7,457 bases of DNA from Nitrososphaera sp. UBA217 (lineage in GTDB: Archaea; Thermoproteota; Nitrososphaeria; Nitrososphaerales; Nitrososphaeraceae). The stretch is taken from positions 1-7,457 of the forward strand of contig DAOL01000071.1 in NCBI GenBank assembly GCA_002501845.1. Reading direction: 5' to 3'. The position numbers and the translations under genes were made by a program. A model generated the notes under the pieces. It ran no database searches and was not told the origin of the DNA. It was given only the letters and a program-made list of their open reading frames with translations. Shown in pieces: positions 1 to 5,390 of the stretch. The stretch's first letter is position 1. Every line of letters begins with the position of its first letter.

Positions 1-996
1 GCTGTCCTCTATCCTGACTCCAAACTTGTTTTCAAGATATATTCCCGGCTCAACTGTCACCGCTGTGTTGGGCTGGAGCACTTCGGCATTTTTCATGCGA
101 AGCCAAGGAGGCTCGTGCACGTCGAGGCCTATTCCGTGTCCGGTGGAATGTATGAACAGTTTTTCGTAGCCGCGGTCTGCTATCAGGTTCCTGCATGCCG
201 CGTCGACTTGGCCGCACGTCGTCCCTGCCTTTGCAGCATCAAGGCCGGCCTTTTGCGACTCCTGCACTATGGCATACACCTTTTTCATCTCTACCGTTGC
301 CGAGCCGAGGGCAAACGTCCTGGTGGCGTCAGCGATATAGCCGCAGTGTCTGAGTGTAAGGTCCACTACTATCATGTCGCCCTTTCGAAACTTTCTGCTG
401 GTCACCTCTGCATGAGGGAGCGCTCCATTCGGCCCGCCTGCGATGATAAGAGGGTTGAGAGTAGACTTGTACGAAGGTGGGTTCGCGTTCATCCTCATCC
501 CTTCGTAGATCAGTTTTGCCTGCAAGTCGCGCTCTGATAATCCTGCCTTGATTTCATCTTCGCATATTTCGTACAGCCTGTCCAGAATCCTTGACGCCTT
601 TGCGATGACCCTGATCTCAACCTCGTCTTTTATCCTCCGGGTCTGAAAGAACGGCTCGGTGTTGACTGAAATATCTCCGCCCTGCTTGCGGACCGACTCT
701 ACTGTCGAATAGTCGCTGCAGTCGGTGCACGCCTTGTTGCCCTTTATCTGTGACACAAAAGTGGAAATGAGTTCGCTCCCCCTCTCTGCTGGAATGACTT
801 CGCAGTCGAACGAGGATTTTTCTGCCCTTACATATTCCAGCTTGGGCGCAATCAACCTCGTGCCGTTTTCTGTGCACACTGCAATAGCTTCGCCCCAAAA
901 ACCGGTAAGATAGAACACGTTCTCTGGCTCGAATGCTGCAACAGCGCTGCAGCCCGCTTGCCTCGCATGCTGCAGAATAGTGGAGCGACGCTCCAT
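1..996 (-). CDS. Xaa-Pro peptidase (prolidase / aminopeptidase P family, M24B), 3' end cut by window edge
   Basis: A cytosolic metallopeptidase that cleaves bonds involving proline, probably in peptide recycling. I translated 332 codons from the ATG at 996-994; the frame is open to base 1, so the C-terminus is missing. An N-terminal creatinase-like domain (about residues 1-120) precedes the pita-bread catalytic domain. All five dinuclear-metal ligands are visible: D212 (VVDLT), D223 (ADATRT), H287 (TGHGIG), E316 (VEPGIY) and E330 (VRIED). H195 (LPH) and H294 (VHEPP) match substrate-site histidines. Each ligand lies three residues after its counterpart in Pyrococcus furiosus prolidase as I recall it (348 aa), so roughly 20 residues are probably lost. 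The start fits a TATA box at 1023-1032 that would give an almost leaderless mRNA; a GTG two codons upstream is an alternative. The gene is divergent from the aminotransferase. Dipeptidase versus aminopeptidase specificity cannot be decided. Confidence 0.93.
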   Translation of the reverse strand, partial: MERRSTILQHARQAGCSAVAAFEPENVFYLTGFWGEAIAVCTENGTRLIAPKLEYVRAEKSSFDCEVIPAERGSELISTFVSQIKGNKACTDCSDYSTVESVRKQGGDISVNTEPFFQTRRIKDEVEIRVIAKASRILDRLYEICEDEIKAGLSERDLQAKLIYEGMRMNANPPSYKSTLNPLIIAGGPNGALPHAEVTSRKFRKGDMIVVDLTLRHCGYIADATRTFALGSATVEMKKVYAIVQESQKAGLDAAKAGTTCGQVDAACRNLIADRGYEKLFIHSTGHGIGLDVHEPPWLRMKNAEVLQPNTAVTVEPGIYLENKFGVRIEDS

Positions 997-1022
997 TGAC
1001 ACAACACATCTCCAGTTGCCAG

Positions 1023-1032
1023 TTTTATAAAA
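1023..1032 (-). promoter_or_regulatory. TATA box of the Xaa-Pro peptidase gene
   Basis: The symmetrical TTTTATAAAA is centred about 31 bases before the ATG at 996 on the minus strand. With the usual archaeal spacing of about 25-27 bases from TATA to transcription start, the mRNA would begin within a few bases of the start codon. The placement is seen directly; promoter activity is inferred. Confidence 0.65.
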
Positions 1033-1054
1033 CATTGCATGTTCCACGTTCCAG
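1031..1054. promoter_or_regulatory. Possible operator between divergent promoters: inverted repeat plus tandem repeat
   Basis: AACAT-TGC-ATGTT (1031-1043) is an inverted repeat with 5-base arms. It is followed by two imperfect 7-base tandem copies, GTTCCAC and GTTCCAG (1041-1054). The whole element lies between the minus-strand TATA box (1023-1032) and the plus-strand TATA box (1068-1076) and touches the first. It could bind a regulator of both divergent genes, but arms this short also arise by chance. Confidence 0.25.
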
Positions 1055-1067
1055 TATTGTAAATTAA

Positions 1068-1076
1068 TTTAAATAT
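1068..1076 (+). promoter_or_regulatory. TATA box of the aminotransferase gene
   Basis: TTTAAATAT is a close match to the archaeal TATA consensus and lies about 36 bases before the ATG at 1108. The expected transcription start is near 1098-1100, giving a leader of about 8-10 bases. The more upstream ATG at 1075 lies inside this box, so it would not be on the transcript; this is the main argument for starting the protein at 1108. Confidence 0.6.
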
Positions 1077-1107
1077 GGCTGGCTCGTCCGTTTCATTCGA
1101 GATTATC

Positions 1108-2253
1108 ATGGAATATCTCGTAATGCTCCCCGGTCCGACCAATGTGCCAAACAGGGTCATGAACGCAATGCTTGCGCCTGTGATAAACCACAGGAGCGAT
1201 GATTTCCGGACGTTATACAAGTCGATAGTTGAAAAGACACAGAAAGTCTTCCAGACTTCAAACGACATTGTGCTGCTTAGCACTTCAGGCACCGGCGCTG
1301 TCGAAGCATCGGTCGTCAACCTTATCAAGAAAGGTGATAAGGCCGTGATTCCGGTGAATGGCGAGTTCAGTACAAGGCTTGCGGATTTGATTGACAGCTG
1401 GGGCGGCCAGGCTATCCGGATAAGCGCGCCGCCAGGTGAAAACCCTCCTTATGACAAGTTTGAAGAAGCGTTTGAAAACCATAAGGACATCAAGGCGCTT
1501 TATGCTGTCTACAACGAAACGTCTACCGGCACGACTATCCGTTACATGGACAAGCTGGGACAGCTCGCGTCAAGGAAGGGCGCCTATTTCATTGCTGATG
1601 CCGTTTCGATACTTGGCGGCGACGAGCTACCAGTCGACAAGTGGAATGTTGACATCTGTGTCACGGCATCGCAAAAGGCACTCGCAGCGCCGCCGGGAGT
1701 TTCGCCGTTATCGGTTAGCAAGCGCGCCAAGAAGTACATGCAGGAAAACCCGCCTCCAACTCAATACCTCAATTTGAAGCGCTACTTCAAGTATTATGAG
1801 GAACACTTTGAGACGCCTTTCACGCCTGCCCTGCCGCTCTACTACGCATTCAGGGAGGCGCTCGATATGGTGCTTGAAGAAGGCATGGAGAACAGGATAC
1901 GGCGCCACAGGGTATGCGCGGAAGCATTCTACGCAGGCCTTAGCTCCCTAGGTCTGACGCCGTTTGCAAAGCCTGACGCAAGAAGCAACATGATCATCGC
2001 AATTAACTATCTTCAAGGAATGGACGACAAGAAATTCCGTGGGCTACTATCAAGCGAGTTCAAGGTATTGATAGCAGGCGGCTTTGGAGACCTGAAAGGC
2101 AAGGTGTTCAGAATAGGCTCGTTGGGCGAGGTTGGCCGCTACCACGTAATGAGGACGATATCATCGATAGCCTCCGCGATGAACATGCTTGGGATCAAGA
2201 CCAACCCAGAGGCTACATCAATAGCTATGGACAGGCTAAAAGCGCTCGACTGA
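1108..2253 (+). CDS. Class V PLP aminotransferase (serine-pyruvate / alanine-glyoxylate type, PucG-like)
   Basis: A fold-type I PLP enzyme that moves an amino group between small amino acids and an oxo-acid such as glyoxylate or pyruvate, in the cytosol. Length is 381 residues from the ATG at 1108, usual for the family. Landmarks in this numbering are the N-terminal LPGPTNVP (7-14), HRSDDF (28-33), the PLP-phosphate loop SGTGAVEA (60-67), NETSTGT (136-142), the pyridine-binding D164 in IADAVS, the Schiff-base lysine K190 in ASQKALAAPPG, the ETPFTPALPLYYAFREAL segment, and the carboxylate-binding R335 in FRIGSLG. An ATG at 1075 would add 11 residues (MAGSSVSFEII), which look unlike the family and overlap the TATA box. 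The substrate pair is not predictable; serine, alanine or aspartate donors are all known among relatives. Confidence 0.92.
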   Translation: MEYLVMLPGPTNVPNRVMNAMLAPVINHRSDDFRTLYKSIVEKTQKVFQTSNDIVLLSTSGTGAVEASVVNLIKKGDKAVIPVNGEFSTRLADLIDSWGGQAIRISAPPGENPPYDKFEEAFENHKDIKALYAVYNETSTGTTIRYMDKLGQLASRKGAYFIADAVSILGGDELPVDKWNVDICVTASQKALAAPPGVSPLSVSKRAKKYMQENPPPTQYLNLKRYFKYYEEHFETPFTPALPLYYAFREALDMVLEEGMENRIRRHRVCAEAFYAGLSSLGLTPFAKPDARSNMIIAINYLQGMDDKKFRGLLSSEFKVLIAGGFGDLKGKVFRIGSLGEVGRYHVMRTISSIASAMNMLGIKTNPEATSIAMDRLKALD

Positions 2254-2262
2254 TAGTCTCCA

Positions 2263-2277
2263 CACTTTTTCAATTTC
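2263..2277 (+). terminator. Possible T-rich terminator after the aminotransferase gene
   Basis: A short pyrimidine/T-rich stretch (T5, then TTT after CAA) begins about 10 bases after the stop codon, with no clear hairpin. Archaeal RNA polymerase can terminate on such tracts alone. This one is weak and lies only about 20 bases before the next TATA box. Confidence 0.3.
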
Positions 2278-2285
2278 TGTGAAAC

Positions 2286-2294
2286 TTAATATAA
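2286..2294 (+). promoter_or_regulatory. TATA box of the FKBP gene
   Basis: TTAATATAA is centred 27 bases before the ATG at 2317, the spacing expected for a leaderless transcript. No ribosome-binding site lies in between. Confidence 0.65.
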
Positions 2295-2316
2295 GGTAAA
2301 ACAGAAGCCGATTTCT

Positions 2317-3057
2317 ATGCCTTTCGAAAAGGGTTCTCTCGTGTTAGTGGATTATACTGCTAGAGTTAAAGATACTAACGAAATTTTCGAGACTACTCGC
2401 GAGGAAGACGCGAAAAAGACGGCTGAGCTTTACGACCCTTCGCACAAGTACGAGCCGCGGCTCGTTTCGGTGGGCGAAAGCTGGGTGCTGAAAGGGCTTG
2501 ACGATGCGCTTGCAAAGGCAAGCGTGGGTGACAAGCTCACCGTTGAAGTCACGCCAGACAAGGGCTTTGGCGAACGCGACCCGAGCAAGGTAAGAATGAT
2601 CCCGCAACGCAAACTCGGCGACAAGGCCGACGAAGTTGGAGTTGGAGACGTCATTGAAGTTGACAACAGAACGGGCATCATTCGTTATGTAGGCTCTGGC
2701 AGGATCCAGATCGACTTTAACCACAGGTTTGCCGGCAGGACATTGCTATATGATGTCAATGTGATGAAAAAGCTGGAAAATGACAGCGAAAAGGCGAGTG
2801 CTGTCATAAAAAGGAGGACGGGCCTTGAAGACAGCAAGGTCAAGATCACTCTGGTGGCGCCAACCTTGGAAATCGAGCTTCCAGAAGAATCATTTCTTGC
2901 GGAAGGACTGCAGGTGATCAAGCGAGCGATTGCAAACGACGTTTTCAAATTCCTGCCCTCCGTCAGGGCCGTCAGGTTCGTGGAGAACTACACTGCCCCT
3001 GCGGAGCAAAAGAAGGAACAGCCAAAGGCGGAAGCTACCCCCGAAGCCCAGAGGTAG
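2317..3057 (+). CDS. Long-type FKBP peptidyl-prolyl isomerase / chaperone (SlyD-like, archaeal FKBP26 type)
   Basis: Catalyses cis-trans isomerisation of prolyl bonds and probably acts as a cytosolic folding chaperone. There is no signal peptide or membrane segment. The 246 residues divide into an FKBP core (VDYTARVKD at 11-19; WVLKGLDDAL at 56-65) and an insert-in-flap chaperone domain beginning after DKGFGERDP (81-89) and ending before DFNHRFAGRTLLYDV (133-147), which returns to the FKBP fold. A third, C-terminal domain of about 70 residues (155-225) follows, as in methanogen FKBP26 proteins. The last 20 residues are rich in K, E, P and A and are probably disordered. There is no histidine-rich metal-binding tail as in E. 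coli SlyD. The gene has its own TATA box and is followed 45 bases later by the iscA-like gene. Confidence 0.93.
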   Translation: MPFEKGSLVLVDYTARVKDTNEIFETTREEDAKKTAELYDPSHKYEPRLVSVGESWVLKGLDDALAKASVGDKLTVEVTPDKGFGERDPSKVRMIPQRKLGDKADEVGVGDVIEVDNRTGIIRYVGSGRIQIDFNHRFAGRTLLYDVNVMKKLENDSEKASAVIKRRTGLEDSKVKITLVAPTLEIELPEESFLAEGLQVIKRAIANDVFKFLPSVRAVRFVENYTAPAEQKKEQPKAEATPEAQR

Positions 3058-3070
3058 AAAGAGGCAAAAG

Positions 3071-3085
3071 TTTATTATATTAAAA
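3071..3085 (+). promoter_or_regulatory. TATA box of the IscA-like gene
   Basis: An AT-only stretch of 15 bases contains TTATATTA (3075-3082), centred about 25 bases before the ATG at 3103. It fits a leaderless transcript independent of the upstream FKBP gene. Confidence 0.65.
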
Positions 3086-3102
3086 CCGCCAACTTATCCC
3101 GT

Positions 3103-3450
3103 ATGGAAAGCGTTCAAGAGCAACCAGTAACAATAACCTCCAAGGCAGCCGAGAAGGTTGCGGAGTTCATGAAGCAGGAGGGCAACTCTGGCCTTTACTT
3201 GAGAGTATATGTCTCGGGCGGAGGATGCGCAGGATTGTCCTACGGAATGGGGTTTGAGGAAAAGCCAGACGAGGACGACAAGATCATTGAGCAAAATGGA
3301 GTAAGGGTGGTGCTCGATAGCTACAGCCAGAGATACCTAAGGGGAGCTAACATTGATTACATCGAGAGCTTGATGGGTTCCGGCTTCAAGATCAACAACC
3401 CCAACGTCACAAAGAGCTGCTCGTGTGGACATTCGTTCAGCACTGAGTAA
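3103..3450 (+). CDS. A-type iron-sulfur carrier, IscA/SufA/HesB family
   Basis: Small cytosolic protein that binds iron or a [2Fe-2S]/[4Fe-4S] cluster and hands it to target proteins late in iron-sulfur assembly. The 115 residues cover the full domain. The three family cysteines are present: C42 in SGGGCAGLSYGM, and C106 and C108 in the C-terminal CSCGHSF. Other family features are a hydrophobic LYLRVYVSGGGC strand and VVLDSYSQRYLRGANIDYIES in the middle. The gene is monocistronic-looking, with its own TATA box before and a T-rich tract after. The SufS and SufU genes that would act upstream of it lie about 3 kb away on the opposite strand. The family call is secure; the choice among IscA, SufA and ErpA roles is not. 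Confidence 0.94.
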   Translation: MESVQEQPVTITSKAAEKVAEFMKQEGNSGLYLRVYVSGGGCAGLSYGMGFEEKPDEDDKIIEQNGVRVVLDSYSQRYLRGANIDYIESLMGSGFKINNPNVTKSCSCGHSFSTE

Positions 3451-3452
3451 AC

Positions 3453-3470
3453 CTTTTCTTCTTTTCAATT
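3453..3470 (+). terminator. T-rich terminator after the IscA-like gene
   Basis: A pyrimidine-rich run with two T4 blocks starts three bases after the TAA stop and has no strong hairpin. This is typical of archaeal termination on T tracts. It lies in the gap between converging genes, where a terminator is expected. Confidence 0.5.
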
Positions 3471-3540
3471 CTCATTAACCTAGCGGGTGCTTCATGCCAA
3501 AAATCAATCAAAGTAATTTGTTAACAGCATACTGTAAAGA

Positions 3541-3580
3541 TGGCTTTGATAGCCACCGTTTTGCCGATAACATTATGTTA
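3541..3580. other. Small inverted repeats in the convergent intergenic region
   Basis: The 183-base gap 3451-3633 contains no gene I can support. It holds TGGCT-TTGAT-AGCCA (3541-3555, 5-base stem) and the odd palindrome TAACAT-T-ATGTTA (3568-3580, 6-base arms). The second resembles the AACAT/ATGTT repeat at 1031-1043. They could be protein-binding sites or parts of a small RNA; neither can be shown from sequence alone. Confidence 0.25.
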
Positions 3581-3616
3581 AGAAAACTGCGTTCTGTCAA
3601 TAGCTTTAGAAAAATG

Positions 3617-3652
3617 AAAAAAAGAGGACCGTATTAAGGCCAGAGTCCTCTT
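3617..3652 (-). terminator. Hairpin plus T7 terminator of the glutamate dehydrogenase gene
   Basis: On the minus strand an 8-base perfect stem, AAGAGGAC pairing with GTCCTCTT, encloses a 15-base loop holding the TAA stop codon. It runs directly into seven T residues (3623-3617), with a further T5 shortly after. The stem begins within the last codons of the gene. The form is that of a bacterial intrinsic terminator, whereas archaea usually need only the T tract. Confidence 0.6.
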
Positions 3653-4908
3653 AGCTGCACTGCTTCGACTACCCTGTTTACTGCAAGAACGGTACTTGCC
3701 TTGCGCAAGTTGACGCCGTACTTTTCAGATGTTGCGAAGGTGTCCAAGAATGATTTCGTAATGTTCCTATCAAGCCTTTCGTTGACCTCAGCCTCTGTCC
3801 AATACTCCCTGCGCAGGTTCTGCAGCCACTCAAAGTACGATACGGTAACTCCACCTCCGTTTGCAAGAATATCAGGAATATTCAGAATTTTGTTTTTGTA
3901 GAGTATGTCATCTGCTTCTGGGGTTGTAGGGCCGTTGGCTGCTTCTGCAACAAGTTTTGCCTTCACCTTGCCCGCGTTCTTGCCGGTTATCTGATTTTCA
4001 AGAGCGGCCGGTATCAGTATCGTGCACTCTGTTTCCAACAGCTCTTCATTGCTTATCGACTTGGCGCCAGGAAATCCGACCACTGAGCCGGTCTTATCCT
4101 TGTGTCTGCGTAGCGCAACGACTTGCATGCCGCTCTTGTTGTAGATGCCGCCCCTCGAATCAGACGCTGCGATAACTGTAGCGCCCTGCTCTTCTACTAA
4201 TTGCGATGCAAATTGGCCGGCGTTGCCAAATCCCTGCACTGCGACGGTCGCAGCCTTCATGTTTAGCTTTAATTTCTTTGCCGCTTCCCTTACCGTGAAC
4301 GCAAGGCCGCGTCCTGTAGCTTCGTTCCTGCCAAGGGAGCCTCCAATTGCAATCGGCTTGCCCGTGATGACTTCTGGCTGGACAAAATTGCCCTTGAGAG
4401 CAGAATAGGTGTCCATTATCCACGCCATTTCCTTGCCCCCGGTGTAGACGTCTGGCGCGGGAATGTCGGTGTGCGGGCCAATGATGTCAGCTATTGCGTA
4501 AGCGTAGCGCCTTGTCATTCGCTCGAGCTCGCCAACTGACATCTCCTTCGGGTTGCAGATGACGCCACCCTTTCCTCCTCCATAGGGAATGTCTGCCACT
4601 GCGCATTTCCATGTCATCCACATTGAAAGGGCCTTGACCTCGTCGATCGTGACCTGCGGGTGATAGCGTATACCGCCCTTGTAAGGGCCGCGGGCGTCGT
4701 TATGCTGCGAGCGAAATCCTGTGAAAACGCGGATCTCGCCGTTGTCCATTTTGACTGGCAACGAAACCGTAAGAACGCGCTTTGGGTTTGCTAAAACTTG
4801 GTGTAAACCCTTGTCTAGTTTTATCAGCTTTGCCGCTTCGTCAAGCTGTTTCAAAGCAACCTCAAACGGGTTGATCGATGCCGTAGAGCTTTTTGCTGTC
4901 TCTAGCAT
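3634..4908 (-). CDS. gdhA: Glutamate dehydrogenase, hexameric NAD(P)-dependent
   Basis: Reversibly aminates 2-oxoglutarate to glutamate with ammonium and NAD(P)H; in an ammonia oxidiser it is a likely entry point of nitrogen into biomass. The 424 residues match the usual size of the small hexameric class. The substrate-binding lysines K77 (RGPYKGGIRYHP), K101 (MTWKCAV) and K113 (YGGGKGG) and the catalytic D153 (PAPDVYT) keep the spacing of K89, K113, K125 and D165 in the Clostridium symbiosum enzyme. The Rossmann loop is QGFGNAG (225-231), followed by the strand-end ASDSRGG (248-254). NIPDILANGGGVTVSYFEW lies at 343-361. NAD versus NADP preference cannot be read with confidence. The ATG at 4908 lies 28 bases after a TATA box, giving a leaderless message. 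The stop is embedded in a terminator hairpin, so the gene is probably the last of its unit. Confidence 0.96.
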   Translation of the reverse strand: MLETAKSSTASINPFEVALKQLDEAAKLIKLDKGLHQVLANPKRVLTVSLPVKMDNGEIRVFTGFRSQHNDARGPYKGGIRYHPQVTIDEVKALSMWMTWKCAVADIPYGGGKGGVICNPKEMSVGELERMTRRYAYAIADIIGPHTDIPAPDVYTGGKEMAWIMDTYSALKGNFVQPEVITGKPIAIGGSLGRNEATGRGLAFTVREAAKKLKLNMKAATVAVQGFGNAGQFASQLVEEQGATVIAASDSRGGIYNKSGMQVVALRRHKDKTGSVVGFPGAKSISNEELLETECTILIPAALENQITGKNAGKVKAKLVAEAANGPTTPEADDILYKNKILNIPDILANGGGVTVSYFEWLQNLRREYWTEAEVNERLDRNITKSFLDTFATSEKYGVNLRKASTVLAVNRVVEAVQLRGLWP

Positions 4909-4932
4909 GCCATTGTTCAGGAAAAGTTAATG

Positions 4933-4940
4933 TTATAAGT
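4933..4940 (-). promoter_or_regulatory. Proximal TATA box of glutamate dehydrogenase
   Basis: ACTTATAA on the minus strand is centred 28 bases before the ATG at 4908, as expected for a leaderless transcript. No ribosome-binding site is visible between it and the start. Confidence 0.65.
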
Positions 4941-4991
4941 TTTGTGTGCAAATTGTAACGAGGATGCCTTACATCAAAGCGAATTTTGCCT

Positions 4992-5000
4992 CTTATATAG
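4992..5000 (-). promoter_or_regulatory. Possible distal TATA box of glutamate dehydrogenase
   Basis: CTATATAAG on the minus strand is as good a TATA match as the proximal box. It would start RNA near 4969-4970, leaving a leader of about 60 bases before the ATG at 4908. It lies just after the tatA stop codon. The motif is seen directly; that it is a second promoter is inferred. Confidence 0.4.
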
Positions 5001-5001
5001 A

Positions 5002-5026
5002 GACAATGTCATTCAGCTTGTCATTC
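5002..5026 (-). promoter_or_regulatory. Repeat elements upstream of the distal glutamate dehydrogenase TATA box
   Basis: On the minus strand GAATGACA occurs twice (5026-5019 and 5014-5007), 12 bases apart start to start. The second copy runs into the odd palindrome GACA-T-TGTC (5010-5002), which abuts the TATA box at 5000-4992. The arrangement resembles an activator site, but the first copy also encodes the last codons of TatA, so chance or coding constraint is possible. Confidence 0.3.
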
Positions 5027-5357
5027 TCTTTGATATGAGCATACGCAGTTGTTCATCAGTTAGGTTCGCATGATCGTCTATGCCAAGCGAATTGGCTATT
5101 GTTTCAAGCTTTTCCCTCTCGGTAGCCACGGGGCCCGTGATCTTGGGGATCATCCTGGCGCTCTTTGCGGGATCTGCAGCTTCCTCCATTTCGCGCCTGA
5201 ACATGGTCCTTGCCTTTTCAAATTCGCCCACCGCCTTGCCTATGCTGCGCGAGAACTGAGGTAGTTTTTTAGTGCCAAAGACCAGGACTAGACCCAGCAG
5301 GATTATTATTATCCACTCTGAACCGGCGATATTCATTAGCAGAGCAAACGGTCCCAT
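5013..5357 (-). CDS. tatA: TatA-like twin-arginine translocase subunit
   Basis: Membrane component that forms the protein-conducting part of the Tat pathway, which exports folded proteins bearing twin-arginine signals. The 114 residues show the family plan: one short N-terminal membrane helix (about 15-28, WIIIILLGLVLVFG), the hinge FGTKKLP (27-33), an amphipathic helix (QFSRSIGKAVGEFEKART), and a charged cytoplasmic tail. The tail, about 55 residues, ends in a predicted helical stretch, TDEQLRMLISKR. Starting at the second Met (ATG at 5336-5334, MNIAGSEW) would give the more typical short TatA N-terminus, and a TATA-like GGTTATACC (5372-5364) fits that start. AGAGG 12-13 bases upstream favours 5357. 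TatB-like function is possible. No TatC gene is in the window. The gene begins 27 bases after the PAP2 stop. Confidence 0.88.
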   Translation of the reverse strand: MGPFALLMNIAGSEWIIIILLGLVLVFGTKKLPQFSRSIGKAVGEFEKARTMFRREMEEAADPAKSARMIPKITGPVATEREKLETIANSLGIDDHANLTDEQLRMLISKRMTS

Positions 5358-5363
5358 CTGAAT

Positions 5364-5390
5364 GGTATAACCTCTTAACCAGAATTAAAG
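5364..5390 (-). promoter_or_regulatory. Two candidate TATA elements before tatA
   Basis: CTTTAATTC (5390-5382) is about 29 bases before the ATG at 5357, and GGTTATACC (5372-5364) is about 31 bases before the alternative ATG at 5336. Either could give a near-leaderless mRNA; both are weak matches overlapping or abutting the PAP2 stop. tatA could equally be read through from the upstream operon. Confidence 0.3.

Noticed and set aside
115..537. Open plus-strand frame of 140 codons
   Set aside because: It is antisense to the M24 peptidase, whose metal ligands are read on the minus strand through this region; its own translation shows no recognisable domain.
852..1328. Open minus-strand frame of 158 codons
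   Set aside because: It runs across the divergent promoter and is antisense to the aminotransferase N-terminus; it has no family features and overlaps two well-supported genes.
2344..2724. Open minus-strand frame of 126 codons inside the FKBP gene
   Set aside because: Antisense shadow of the FKBP domain with no recognisable motif or suitable promoter.
3451..3633. Possible small protein or tRNA in the longest gap
   Set aside because: No frame of useful length with a start and supporting promoter, and no cloverleaf arms, T-loop or anticodon arm could be found.
4364..4370. GTGATGA, a match to the C box of archaeal C/D guide RNAs
   Set aside because: It lies inside gdhA codons, and I see no matching D box and C'/D' set at the usual spacing.
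4145..4423. Open frames on both strands of 87 codons inside gdhA
   Set aside because: Both are alternate-frame shadows of the glutamate dehydrogenase Rossmann domain, which is intact.
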